Positions 32,784 through 41,799 of a DNA stretch of 64,000 nucleotides are shown in pieces. The notes below the pieces were generated by a model. It was not told the DNA's origin. It saw nothing but the letters and a program-made list of their open reading frames with translations, and did not search any database. How positions within the stretch are numbered: the first letter of the stretch is position 1; every line of letters begins with the position of its first letter. The stretch comes from Pseudomonadota bacterium (GTDB taxonomy: Bacteria > Myxococcota_A > UBA796 > CAJQPC01), in assembly GCA_024228935.1 (NCBI GenBank), contig JAAESX010000280.1:60158-124157 (forward strand). Direction: 5' to 3'. A program made the position numbers and the translations under genes.

Positions 32784-34025
32784 TCAGATACGAAGGGTGA
32801 CGGAGCCGCGGTGGGTACCGCGGGCAACTGTGAACGTGGCGGACGAGCGGTGCCCCGACTTCGCGTCGACGAGGGCGGACCGCAGGTCCTCGGGCTTCTG
32901 GATGGCGGCCCCATTGACCGCCAGGATGATGTCGCCGGTCCGCAGACCCGCGTCGGCCCACGCGCCGGTGGGCACGACGCCCACGACGAGGAGGCCTTCT
33001 CTCGACGTCTTCAGCTCGACGCCGAGCACGTCCGCGATGACGCCGTCGACCAGCTCCTCGGGGAAGTCCGAGGTGGTGACGTCGACCTTCAGCGGCTTGG
33101 TCCCGCGGTAGAGCGAGAGCGCGATCTCCGAGCCCGGCTTCATCTGCGAGAGGTAGGCGTTCAGGTCCGCGCGTGAGTGGATGGCGCGCCCGTCGGCCTT
33201 GTAGAGGAGGTCGCCCGTCTCGAGGCCAGCCGCAGCGGCGGGGCTGTCGGCGTGCACGTTCTCGATGATGACGGCGCCCTCCTCGAGCGGCGTGCCCGTG
33301 AGGCGCCGCTTGGAGAGGTCGCCGAGGTCGGTGCCGAGCCAGGGGACCCGCACCTTGCCGTAGAGCATCAGGTCCTGGGCGACCTTCGAGGCGCGGTCGA
33401 CGGGAATGGCGAAGCCGATGCCCTGGCCCTGCGCGTGGATGGCGGTGTTGATGCCGATGAGCTCGCCTTCGATGTTGACGAGGGCGCCGCCGCTGTTGCC
33501 CGGGTTGATGGCCGCATCCGTCTGGACGTAGTCCTGCACGATGCCGCGCTGGATCTCGACCTCCCGGGAGACGCTGCTGATGATGCCGGTGCTGACCGAG
33601 TGCCCCAGCCCATACGGGTTCCCGATCGCGATGGACGGCTCGCCGAGGAACAGGCCGTCGCTGCTCCCGAGCTCGATGGTCGGCAGCACGTCCTTGGTGT
33701 CCAGGGCCAGGACCGCCAGGTCGAGGTCGGACTCCATCCCGATGAGCCGCGCGTCGTAGGCGTTCCCATCCGAGGTGTGCACCTTGATGTCGTGGGCGCC
33801 GTCCACCACATGGGCGTTGGTGAGGACGATGCCGGTCGTGTCGATCACGACGCCACTTCCTTGGCTCGTCGTCTCGAACTCGGCGGGTCCCCAGAGCGGA
33901 AACGGGTTGGCGACGGTCATCTCGGTCTCGATGGCCACGACCGCCGGAGCGGCCCGTTCCACAGCTTCGACCACGTCAGTTCGTCGATCGGCAGCGAGGG
34001 CCGTTCCAATCAGGAGCGCGAGCAT
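32784..34025 (-). CDS. HtrA/DegP-like periplasmic serine protease with two PDZ domains
   Basis: 413 residues. A signal peptide (MLALLIGTALAA) precedes the trypsin-like domain with the full triad: His in L-T-N-A-H-V-V, Asp in S-D-L-D-L-A-V-L, and Ser in N-P-G-N-S-G-G-A-L. Two PDZ domains follow (EENVHADSPAAAAGLETGDLLYKADG and VVPTGAWADAGLRTGDIILAVNG). DegP-type enzymes degrade or refold misfolded periplasmic proteins. It is divergent from bamD (73 bp), consistent with outer-membrane quality control. DUF1844 follows in the same transcript. Confidence 0.93.
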   Translation of the reverse strand: MLALLIGTALAADRRTDVVEAVERAAPAVVAIETEMTVANPFPLWGPAEFETTSQGSGVVIDTTGIVLTNAHVVDGAHDIKVHTSDGNAYDARLIGMESDLDLAVLALDTKDVLPTIELGSSDGLFLGEPSIAIGNPYGLGHSVSTGIISSVSREVEIQRGIVQDYVQTDAAINPGNSGGALVNIEGELIGINTAIHAQGQGIGFAIPVDRASKVAQDLMLYGKVRVPWLGTDLGDLSKRRLTGTPLEEGAVIIENVHADSPAAAAGLETGDLLYKADGRAIHSRADLNAYLSQMKPGSEIALSLYRGTKPLKVDVTTSDFPEELVDGVIADVLGVELKTSREGLLVVGVVPTGAWADAGLRTGDIILAVNGAAIQKPEDLRSALVDAKSGHRSSATFTVARGTHRGSVTLRI

Positions 34026-34098
34026 GCGGACCTTCTAGGATCGAGCGCTCGGACCGTCAACGTGCAGCGCACGCCACAGACGGCTACGGTGCCGGACG

Positions 34099-34845
34099 AT
34101 GCGGATCCTGGGCTACTTCTCGCTGATCGCCTGTCTCTTCCTCGGCCTGTCTTCCCCGGCGGAAGCGGCCAAGGAGATGACGGTCGAGGAGCAGTACGAG
34201 CAGGGCCTCAAGTACATGAACCGGGGCTACTACGTGAAGGCCTTGGAGAACTTCAACCGCATCCGGAACTACCACCGGGACGACCCGTACGCGGTGAAGT
34301 CCGAGCTCGCGATCGCGGACCTCTACTTCAAGAAGTCCGAGTGGGACCAGGCTCGGCTCGCGTACGAGGACTTCCTTCGGCTCCACCCCCGACACGAGGA
34401 CGTCGACTACGTCGTCTACCGCCTGGGGATGACCTCCTGGAAGAAGGCCGCGAAGATCGCTTCGCGAGACCAGTCCTGGACGCGCCAGGCCGTGAACACC
34501 TGGACCGGGTTCGACACCCGGTACCCGGAGTCCGAGTACGTCGACGACGTGCTCGAGAACCTGGGGGACGCGCGGGAACGCCTGGCTCGGAAGGAGGTCG
34601 TCATCGGCGCCTTCTACAGCAAGCGAAAGGCCTGGCCCGCGGTCATCGGACGGATGGAGGGTGCGTTGCGGACGTACCCCACGAGCGAACAGGCGCCGCG
34701 TGCCCTGGCTCTGCTCGCGTACGCCCAGCTGCAGCAGGGTGAGCAGGATGAGGCTCGGCAGTCCGCCGACCGCCTGCTCGCTGATCACCCGGACGACCGA
34801 CACGTCCGTTGGCTCCGCCGAAAGGCGCCCGAGCTCTTCGAGTAG
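34099..34845 (+). CDS. BamD-like outer-membrane assembly protein
   Basis: 248 residues. A signal peptide (MRILGYFSLIACLFLGLSSPAEAA) is followed by TPR-like repeats, with the typical Y-x-x-G-L-K-Y-M-N-R-G-Y-Y-x-K-A-L-E-N-F and later S-E-W-D-Q-A-R-L-A-Y-E-D-F-L-R-L-H-P stretches of BamD/YfiO. The usual BamD lipobox Cys is not at the mature N-terminus: there is a Cys at residue 12 (L-I-A-C), which would be an unusually short lipobox, or else a normal SPase I site after A-E-A. So the anchoring is ambiguous. BamD is the essential lipoprotein of the BAM complex that inserts outer-membrane barrels. The neighbour is a divergent HtrA-like protease. Confidence 0.72.
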   Translation: MRILGYFSLIACLFLGLSSPAEAAKEMTVEEQYEQGLKYMNRGYYVKALENFNRIRNYHRDDPYAVKSELAIADLYFKKSEWDQARLAYEDFLRLHPRHEDVDYVVYRLGMTSWKKAAKIASRDQSWTRQAVNTWTGFDTRYPESEYVDDVLENLGDARERLARKEVVIGAFYSKRKAWPAVIGRMEGALRTYPTSEQAPRALALLAYAQLQQGEQDEARQSADRLLADHPDDRHVRWLRRKAPELFE

Positions 34846-34868
34846 CCGGAGCCCTTGGTAGGGAAGAC

Positions 34869-36020
34869 ATGGTCGATTCGCGGAAGGTCCGCCTCGAGGT
34901 GGACACCGAGGCGTTCGCTACGGACGTAGAGCAGCTCAAGAAGGAGCTCGACGCGCTGCGCGGCCCCGAAGACGCTCGCCAGCTCCAGAAGGTGGTCTGG
35001 TTCACCCGTGTCATGCAGGTCGTCGGCTGGCTGACCGCCTGGATCCCGCTGAACCCGGTCTCGTTCATTGCGCTGTCGCTCTCGAGGACGGTGCGCTGGA
35101 CCTCGGTCGCCCACCACGTCTGTCACCGCGGCTACGACAAGGTCGACGGCATGCCCGACCGGCTGACGTCGCGCGGCTTCGCCAAGGGCTGGCGCCGGTT
35201 CCTGGACTGGCCGGACCTGCTGGAGCCCGAGGCCTGGAAGCGGGAGCACAACCAGCTCCACCACTACCGGCTGGGCGAGATCTACGACCCCGACGTCGTC
35301 GAGCTCAACGCGGGCGCGCTGCTGCACGGCATGGGCCGCACGATGCGGCTGGTCAGCATCGTCGGCATCGCCCTCACCTGGAAGTGGCTCTACTACGCGC
35401 CCTCGAACATCCGCGAGCTCGAGGACTTCCGCAAGGGACACAAGCTGCCGCCGGAGCGCGAAGAGCGCATGGATGAGCGGCTGCTGTTCCCGTGGACCGA
35501 GTACGGCAAGCTCGTCTGGCTGCGCTGCTACCTGCCCTACGGGCTGCTGACGTTCGTCGTCATGCCGCTGCTCTTCCTGCCGTTCGGCTGGGAGTTCTCA
35601 GTGGCGGCCCTGGTCAACAGCGTCATCGCCGAGGTCCTGTCCAACCTCCACACGTTCGTCATCGTGGTCACGAACCACGCGGGCTCGGACATCCTGCGCT
35701 TCGAGGGCAAGACCCAGGGGCGGCCGGCGTTCTACATCCGCCAGGTCACGGGCTCGGTGAACTTCCGGACCGGTGGCTTCTGGAACGACGTCATGCACGG
35801 CTGGCTGAACTACCAGATCGAGCACCACGTGTGGCCCGACCTGTCGATGCGCCAGTACGTGCTGGCCCAGCCCCGCTTGAAGGCCATCTGCGAGAAGCAC
35901 CAGGTGCCGTATCTGCAGGAGTCAGTCTTCCGGCGGGTGCGTCGCCTCGTCAACGTGATGATGGGCGACGAGGTCAGCCCCGTACTGGACGAGTCGACGG
36001 TGACGGACGAAGCCGCGTAG
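34869..36020 (+). CDS. Membrane fatty-acid desaturase
   Basis: 383 residues from ATG 34869, though the frame opens at 34809 inside bamD. Three His boxes are present: V-A-H-H-V-C-H (H-H-x-x-H), H-N-Q-L-H-H and Q-I-E-H-H, with hydrophobic pairs between them (WLTAWIPLNPVSFIALSL and LLTFVVMPLLFLPFGW). This is the di-iron membrane desaturase family (PF00487). Q-I-E-H-H is typical of front-end or acyl-lipid desaturases. Regiochemistry cannot be told. It ends 22 bp from the convergent SDR gene. With the SDR and diacylglycerol-kinase-like gene it forms a lipid-related stretch. Confidence 0.88.
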   Translation: MVDSRKVRLEVDTEAFATDVEQLKKELDALRGPEDARQLQKVVWFTRVMQVVGWLTAWIPLNPVSFIALSLSRTVRWTSVAHHVCHRGYDKVDGMPDRLTSRGFAKGWRRFLDWPDLLEPEAWKREHNQLHHYRLGEIYDPDVVELNAGALLHGMGRTMRLVSIVGIALTWKWLYYAPSNIRELEDFRKGHKLPPEREERMDERLLFPWTEYGKLVWLRCYLPYGLLTFVVMPLLFLPFGWEFSVAALVNSVIAEVLSNLHTFVIVVTNHAGSDILRFEGKTQGRPAFYIRQVTGSVNFRTGGFWNDVMHGWLNYQIEHHVWPDLSMRQYVLAQPRLKAICEKHQVPYLQESVFRRVRRLVNVMMGDEVSPVLDESTVTDEAA

Positions 36021-36041
36021 CTCCGTCCGTCGTGGGCGTCC

Positions 36042-36809
36042 TCAGATGCTGAGGCCGCCGTCCACGTCGATGCAGCGGCCGGTGAAGTAGTCGCACTCGA
36101 TGATGAACTTCACGGCGAGCCACATCTCGTTCGTGCTGCCCACGCGGCGCAGCGGAACGGGCTTCAGCATGGCCTTGAGGACCTCTTCGGGCATGCCCTG
36201 GAGGATGGGCGTGTCGACGAAGCCGGGGGCGATGGCGCCGGTCCGGATGCCGTAGCGGGCGAGCTCGATGGCCCACAGGCGCGTGTCGGCGACGAGGCCG
36301 GCCTTGGCGGCGCTGTAGTTGGTCTGGCCACGGTTTCCGTGACGCGCGATCGAGCTGATGTTCACGATGACCGCGGGACCGCTCTTGGTCTCGATGACGT
36401 TCGCGGCGAACTCGCGCGTCATGAGGAAGGGCCCGGTCAGGTCGACGTCGATGACCGACTGCCACTTCTTGAGGCTCATCTTCTTGATGGCGCCGGTCTC
36501 ACGGTCCTGCTTGACCAGGAGTCCGTCGCGGAAGATGCCCGCGTTGTTGACGAGGATGCTGAGGCCGCCGAGGGCCTCGGACGCGGCCTTCACGAAGGCC
36601 TCGACGCTGGCTTCGTCGGCGACGTTGCACTCGAAGCCCTGGACGCTGCCCGGCAGGTCCTTGGTCTCGGCGACGAGGTCGGTGATGCCGTCCGCGTTGA
36701 CGTCGCAGAACGCGACGTTCGCGCCCGCCTGGGCGAGGGAGAGGACGAAGTGGCGGCCCATGCCGCTGGCACCGCCCGTGACGATGGCCTTGCTGCCGGA
36801 GAGCTGCAT
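36042..36809 (-). CDS. Short-chain dehydrogenase/reductase
   Basis: 255 residues of the classical SDR fold: nucleotide-binding T-G-G-A-S-G-M-G, N-N-A-G and the catalytic Ser and Y-S-A-A-K. It is of the 3-oxoacyl-ACP reductase (FabG) type by length and motif, but specificity cannot be told. NAD or NADP preference is not clear. It follows the diacylglycerol-kinase-like gene by 36 bp on the same strand and converges with the desaturase. A lipid-modification role is suggested by position. Confidence 0.85.
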   Translation of the reverse strand: MQLSGSKAIVTGGASGMGRHFVLSLAQAGANVAFCDVNADGITDLVAETKDLPGSVQGFECNVADEASVEAFVKAASEALGGLSILVNNAGIFRDGLLVKQDRETGAIKKMSLKKWQSVIDVDLTGPFLMTREFAANVIETKSGPAVIVNISSIARHGNRGQTNYSAAKAGLVADTRLWAIELARYGIRTGAIAPGFVDTPILQGMPEEVLKAMLKPVPLRRVGSTNEMWLAVKFIIECDYFTGRCIDVDGGLSI

Positions 36810-36845
36810 TTTTGGATCCTGTGAGAGGGAGCCCCTCTTAACCGG

Positions 36846-37853
36846 TCAGGCCTGTCCGATGAGCGTCACCGGGTGCTCACTCAACCCGAACGTCACCTCG
36901 GTCCGGTAGCCCTTGGGGTCGCCGCCCATCTGGTAGGGCAGCGCCTGGTCGAACTGGACGCGGATGCGGTCGGCGTACCAGTCGAACACGCCTTCACCGG
37001 AGAGCGTCCCGCGCCAGCCAGCGGGCAGGTTCGTGGCGCACTGGAACGGGGTGAAGTCCAGGAGCCGCACCTGCATCCGGTCAGGCTGCAGGGTGGAGTA
37101 GGGGAAGAACTTCATGCCGTAGCCGAGCAGCGGCGTCGTCGCGGCGCCGATGAAGCAGGCGGGGCCCTCGTACAGCGTGTCGCCGGTGGCGACGGGCGGG
37201 CCGAAGCCATCTCCGCCGGGGCGGATCCGCTGGGCGGGACCTCCGACGTTGACCACGCGCATCTGGGCGTTCGGGCGGCCGAGGTAGGTCGGGATGGTGC
37301 GGCCGAAGCCGGCCATCAGGTACCCGGTCAGGCCGCTGAAGAGCTTGTGCAGCGGCGTGTCCGCGAACTTCTTCTTCCACTCGTAGTAGTGGTTCAGGAT
37401 CGCCGCGTCGTGGCCCACGCCCCCGAACGGGAACATGGTGCCTTCGGACTGCACCATCCGGATCGACCGTCTCGTGTGCAGGTCGCCGCGGGCGTAGCGG
37501 TGCAGGTCCCAGACAGGGAAGCCGGCGCCGAGCCAGTGGGCCAGGGCGTTGCCGGTGCCGAGGCGCAGCACGCCGACCGCGGGCAGTCGGTCCGCATCGG
37601 GGCGGTACTTCTCGAGCGCGTTGATGGTGTCGACGATGGTGCCGTCGCCGCCACCTGCGAACACTGCCGTGTAGTCCCGCTCGAGGCAGATCTTCAGCGC
37701 CTCGTCCGCGTGCTCCGGGGACTCCGTCAGGAAGACGTTCTCCTCACCCACCGCCTGCCGTACCCGCCATGCCAGGGCCCGCGTGACGCGGCCGGCGTTG
37801 GCGTTCAGGATGACGGCGAGCCGGCCGTCCGAGGGGTGGTGTGCTGGGAGCAT
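36846..37853 (-). CDS. Diacylglycerol/sphingosine kinase-like protein
   Basis: 335 residues from ATG 37853 (GGAGG 5 bp upstream), with the frame open further upstream. The DAGK catalytic motif is F-A-G-G-G-D-G-T-I-V-D-T-I-N, with R-L-G-T-G-N-A-L-A downstream, and N-A-N-A-G-R at the N-terminus. These kinases phosphorylate lipids such as diacylglycerol (or related polyprenols and sphingoid bases) at the membrane. No transmembrane segment, so it should be peripheral. Operon with the SDR. Confidence 0.85.
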   Translation of the reverse strand: MLPAHHPSDGRLAVILNANAGRVTRALAWRVRQAVGEENVFLTESPEHADEALKICLERDYTAVFAGGGDGTIVDTINALEKYRPDADRLPAVGVLRLGTGNALAHWLGAGFPVWDLHRYARGDLHTRRSIRMVQSEGTMFPFGGVGHDAAILNHYYEWKKKFADTPLHKLFSGLTGYLMAGFGRTIPTYLGRPNAQMRVVNVGGPAQRIRPGGDGFGPPVATGDTLYEGPACFIGAATTPLLGYGMKFFPYSTLQPDRMQVRLLDFTPFQCATNLPAGWRGTLSGEGVFDWYADRIRVQFDQALPYQMGGDPKGYRTEVTFGLSEHPVTLIGQA

Positions 37854-37941
37854 CGAGCCTCCGTGGAGGGGTGCACTTCCCTTGTTGCAAGATGGGTGCC
37901 GTAGGTCAAACGACCGGAATCGCACGAATCGGGCCAAGAAC

Positions 37942-37982
37942 CGCGAAGCGGTCTTCGCGGTGGTCGCGTCGACCGCTTCGCG
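37942..37982 (-). terminator. Hairpin after alaS (probable terminator)
   Basis: Perfect 12-bp arms (CGCGAAGCGGTC, 37942-37953, and GACCGCTTCGCG, 37971-37982) beginning 3 bp after the alaS stop on the minus strand. Downstream is only weakly T-rich (GTTCTT). Confidence 0.55.
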
Positions 37983-37985
37983 CTC

Positions 37986-40610
37986 TCAGACCATGCCGTA
38001 GACGGACTCGAGCGCGGCGGGGAGCGCATCGGCGTTCCGTCCACCGGCCTGGGCCATGTCCGGCCGCCCGCCACCGCCACCGCCGACCTGCTTGGCGACC
38101 GCGCCGACGATCTTGCCGGCGTGGACACGCTTTCCGGCGATGTCCTTGGTGGCCGCGGCGATGATGACGACCTTGCCGTCGGCCCGCGAGCCGAGCACGA
38201 CGAGCGCCGTGCCGAGCTGCTGACGGAGCCGGTCGGCCTCGTCACGCATGGACGACGCGTCGCCCTGGAACTCGGCGGCGAGCACCTGGATGCCGTCGAT
38301 CTCGCGAGCGTGCTCGGTCAGGTCCCCGGCGCTTGCCCGCGCGAGCTCGCGCTTGGCGGAGTCGAGCTCCTTCTCCAGGCGCTTGCGCTCGCCGAGGAGC
38401 CGCTCGAGGGCCTGGGGGAGCTCGTCGATGGGGGTTCGGAGGGCGTCGGACGCAGACTGCGCGGCGTTGTCGCGCGCGCGGGCCCAGGCCATCGCGCCGG
38501 GACCCGTCAGGCCTTCGATGCGACGGACGCCGGCGGCCACGCCAGACTCGCTGGTGATGCGGAAGAGTCCGATGTCGCCGGTGCGCCGGGCGTGGGTGCC
38601 CCCGCACAGCTCGGTGCTGAACTCGCCCATCTCGACCACGCGCACGCGGTCGCCGTACTTCTCGCCGAAGAGCGCCATCGCGCCGTTGGCCTTGGCCTCC
38701 TCGATGCCCTGGACTGAGGTCTCCACCTCGTCGTTCGCCAGGATCTGGCCGTACACGCGGTCCTCGATCTGCTCGAGCTCCTGGCGCGTCAGGGCCTTGT
38801 GGTGGCTGAAGTCGAAGCGAAGGCGGTCCGGGTCGACGAGCGAGCCCTTCTGCTGGACGTGGTCGCCCAGGATCTCCTTCAGCGCGGCGTGCAGCAGGTG
38901 CGTGGCCGAGTGGTTCAGGCGCGTCTGGTCCCGCCGGCCGCCTGCGACCGACAGGTTCACCTTGTCGCCGACGGAGATGCCGCCCTCGACCACGGTCCCG
39001 ACATGCGCGAACAGGTCGCCCTTGCGCTTCTGGACGTCGGCGACGTCGATGACGCCGTCGCCGAGCGAGATGCGGCCGTGGTCTCCGACCTGTCCACCGC
39101 TCTCCGCGTAGAACGGCGTGGCGGTGAGGAAGACCTCGACCGGACCGGGACTGGCGGTGTCGACGCGCGCTCCGTCCTGGACCAGCGCCAGCACGATGCC
39201 GGTGCCGGCGTCCTGGTCGTAGCCGGTGAACTCGGTGGCCTCGAGCTCGGAGCTGAGCGCCGTCTGGACCTCGGTCAGGCCGGCATCGCCGGAGCCCTTC
39301 CAGGCCGCGCGGCCCTTGGCCTTCTGGTCCTCCATCGCCGCGGTGTAGCCGGCCTCGTCGATCCCGACGTTCCGCTCCGAGGCGATGAGCCGGGTCAGGT
39401 CCGGCGGGAAGCCGAAGGTGTCGTACAGCTTGAAGACGACGTCGCCGTCCAGCGTGCCCTCGGCCTTGCCGAGTTCGCCGTCCAGCAGCGCCAGGCCCTT
39501 CTCGAGGGTCTGGCCGAAGCGCTCCTCCTCGCCGCGGATGACGTCCAGCACGAAGGTCTCGCGCTCGCGCAGCTCCGGGTAGGCCTCGCCCATCTCCCGG
39601 ATGACCGTCGCGCTGGCCTCGTTCAGGAACGGCCCCTTGAGGCCGAGCTTCACGCCGTAGCGGATGGCCCGTCGCATGATGCGACGCAGGACGTACTCGC
39701 GCTCGGTGTTGCCGGGCATCACGCCGTCGGCGACCAGGAACGCGCTGGCCCGGGCGTGGTCAGCGATGACCCGCATCGCGACGTCGTCCTCGGACCCGGT
39801 GCCGCCGTAGGCCTTGCCGGCCAGAGTCGAGGTGGTCTTGATGATCTCCTGGAAGACGTCGGTGTCGTAGTTCCAGTAGACGCCTTGCTTGATGGCCGCG
39901 AGCCGCTCGAGGCCCATGCCCGTGTCGATCGAGGGCGAGGGGAGGTTTGTCCGGGTGCCGTCGGCGGCCTGGTCGAACTGCATGAAGACGTTGTTCCAGA
40001 TCTCGACGTACCGGTCGGACTCGGTCGCGGGTCCGCCAGGGTTCGGGTCGATGTGAGCGCCGTGGTCCCAGTGGATCTCGCTGCACGGGCCACAGGGACC
40101 GGTGTCGCCCATCGACCAGAAGTTGTCCTTCACCCCCAAACGCTGGACGCGCTCGGCCGGCACGCCGACCTTCTTCGTCCACAGCTCATGAGCCTCGTCG
40201 TCGTCCGTGAAGATGGTGATCCACAGGCGGTTCGGATCGAGACCGAAGCAGCCGGATTCCTCGCTGCCGGTCAGGAGCTCCCACGCCATCGGGATGGCGT
40301 CCTCCTTGAAGTAGTCGCCGAAGCTGAAGTTTCCGAGCATCTCGAAGAACGTGTGGTGCCGAGCCGTTCGGCCGACGAGATCGAGGTCGTTGTGCTTGCC
40401 GCTGACGCGCAGGCACTTCTGGACCGTCGTCGCCCGGGGAACCGAGCGGACCTCGTCGCCCGTGAAGATGTCCTTGAACTGGACCATCCCGGCGTTCACG
40501 AAGAACAGGGTGGGGTCGTTCTCGGGGATCACCGACGACGACGGCAGCTGCGTGTGGCCGCGGTCGACGAAGTACTGGAGGAAGCGGCGGCGGATCTCGG
40601 CGGTCTTCAC
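37986..40610 (-). CDS. alaS: Alanyl-tRNA synthetase
   Basis: 874 residues, the normal length. The class II catalytic domain is at the N-terminus (E-N-D-P-T-L-F-F-V-N-A-G-M, the A-R-H-H-T-F-F-E-M-L-G-N-F-S-F-G-D-Y block), followed by the editing domain with H-S-A-T-H-L-L-H and C-G-G-T-H-A-R-R-T-G-D-I-G, and the C-Ala domain with G-G-G-G-R-P-D-M-A-Q-A-G-G. Start is GTG at 40610. The neighbour downstream is the lipid-kinase-like gene, across a hairpin. A long antisense ORF on the plus strand is a shadow. Confidence 0.97.
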   Translation of the reverse strand: MKTAEIRRRFLQYFVDRGHTQLPSSSVIPENDPTLFFVNAGMVQFKDIFTGDEVRSVPRATTVQKCLRVSGKHNDLDLVGRTARHHTFFEMLGNFSFGDYFKEDAIPMAWELLTGSEESGCFGLDPNRLWITIFTDDDEAHELWTKKVGVPAERVQRLGVKDNFWSMGDTGPCGPCSEIHWDHGAHIDPNPGGPATESDRYVEIWNNVFMQFDQAADGTRTNLPSPSIDTGMGLERLAAIKQGVYWNYDTDVFQEIIKTTSTLAGKAYGGTGSEDDVAMRVIADHARASAFLVADGVMPGNTEREYVLRRIMRRAIRYGVKLGLKGPFLNEASATVIREMGEAYPELRERETFVLDVIRGEEERFGQTLEKGLALLDGELGKAEGTLDGDVVFKLYDTFGFPPDLTRLIASERNVGIDEAGYTAAMEDQKAKGRAAWKGSGDAGLTEVQTALSSELEATEFTGYDQDAGTGIVLALVQDGARVDTASPGPVEVFLTATPFYAESGGQVGDHGRISLGDGVIDVADVQKRKGDLFAHVGTVVEGGISVGDKVNLSVAGGRRDQTRLNHSATHLLHAALKEILGDHVQQKGSLVDPDRLRFDFSHHKALTRQELEQIEDRVYGQILANDEVETSVQGIEEAKANGAMALFGEKYGDRVRVVEMGEFSTELCGGTHARRTGDIGLFRITSESGVAAGVRRIEGLTGPGAMAWARARDNAAQSASDALRTPIDELPQALERLLGERKRLEKELDSAKRELARASAGDLTEHAREIDGIQVLAAEFQGDASSMRDEADRLRQQLGTALVVLGSRADGKVVIIAAATKDIAGKRVHAGKIVGAVAKQVGGGGGGRPDMAQAGGRNADALPAALESVYGMV

Positions 40611-40674
40611 GGGACAACTCAGGCGACTTGGAGCCCCTGTCTAACCACGCTTCCGCCTGCGGGTCACGGGCCGC

Positions 40675-41772
40675 TCACTTGAAGTCGGGTCGCGTCCACT
40701 CGTCCGAGGCGATGCCCGACATCCGAAGCTGCAGGTCGTCGGGGTTGCTCGCGTACCGGAGCAGATCGTCCATCTCGATGAGTCCGTCCTGGTAGTGCCA
40801 GAACAGGCTCTGGTCGAAGCTCTGGGAGCCGTACTGGGCGCCACCTCGCGTCAGGAGATCCGGGATCTCCTTCACTCGGCTGCCGTCCACGATGCACTCG
40901 CCCACGGCGCCGACGTTGCGCATGATCTCGACGGCGGCGACACGCCCTCCACCCTTCCGGGGAACCAGCCGCTGGCTGATGATTGCGCGCAGGACCGCTC
41001 CCAGCATCTGGCGGACCTGGGCCTGGTGATGGGGCTCGAAGAAGCCGACGATGCGCTGGATGGCATCGGGCGCGTTGATGGTGTGCAGCGTCCCGAGGAC
41101 CAGGTGGCCCGTCTCGGCCGCGGTCATCGCGATCTCCATCGTCTCCTTGTCACGGAGCTCCCCGATCAAGATGACGTCAGGGTCCTGTCGCAGCGCAGCG
41201 CGCAGCGCATCCTTGAAGGACAGGCTGTCGGCGCCGACCTCGCGCTGGTTGATCACCGAGCGTTGGTCCTTGAACGAGAACTCGATGGGGTCCTCGATCG
41301 TCAGGATGTGGTGGGCGTGGTTCCGATTGATCTCCTCGATGATCGAGGCGAGCGTCGTGCTCTTGCCCGAGCCGGTGGCCCCCGTGAGCAGGATCATCCC
41401 GCGGGGCTCTCTCGAGAGCACCTTCAGGATTCCGGGCAGCCCCATCTCATCGACGGTCTTGACCTCGTCCGGGATGGCTCGGAGGACTATTCCGTAGGTT
41501 CCACGCTGCTTGAAGACGTTCACCCGAAACCGGCCGAGGCCCGGAACCGCGTACGCCATGTCGGCGTCAGGGTGCGTCCGGAACTTTTCGCGCTGGGCCG
41601 GCTTCATCATCGACCAAGCCATCTTTCCGATGGACTCGTTCGAGAGGGCCGGGGCTCGGGGTATGCGGACGATCTCGCCATCCACGCGGACCATTGGCGG
41701 AAGGCCAGCCTTGATGTGGATGTCGGAGGCACCCGATTGGAGTGCGGCTCGGCAGATCGCGTCGATGTCCAT
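40675..41772 (-). CDS. pilT: PilT-type twitching motility ATPase
   Basis: 365 residues of a type IV pilus retraction ATPase. Walker A G-A-T-G-S-G-K-S-T-T (about 131-140), Asp box T-I-E-D-P-I-E-F, Walker B V-I-L-I-G-E-L-R-D and His box G-H-L-V-L-G-T-L-H-T are all there. The C-terminal F-D-Q-S-L ... R-Y-A-S-N-P-D segment is typical of PilT/PilU. No pilB, pilC or pilin gene is in the window, so the retraction ATPase stands apart from its pilus genes. It follows recA by 27 bp on the same strand. Confidence 0.9.
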   Translation of the reverse strand: MDIDAICRAALQSGASDIHIKAGLPPMVRVDGEIVRIPRAPALSNESIGKMAWSMMKPAQREKFRTHPDADMAYAVPGLGRFRVNVFKQRGTYGIVLRAIPDEVKTVDEMGLPGILKVLSREPRGMILLTGATGSGKSTTLASIIEEINRNHAHHILTIEDPIEFSFKDQRSVINQREVGADSLSFKDALRAALRQDPDVILIGELRDKETMEIAMTAAETGHLVLGTLHTINAPDAIQRIVGFFEPHHQAQVRQMLGAVLRAIISQRLVPRKGGGRVAAVEIMRNVGAVGECIVDGSRVKEIPDLLTRGGAQYGSQSFDQSLFWHYQDGLIEMDDLLRYASNPDDLQLRMSGIASDEWTRPDFK

Positions 41773-41799
41773 GACGTGATGCTACCGAGCCGTGCTGGA

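Noticed and set aside
38799..40682. 627-codon frame antisense to alaS
   Set aside because: Antisense shadow of a clear housekeeping gene.
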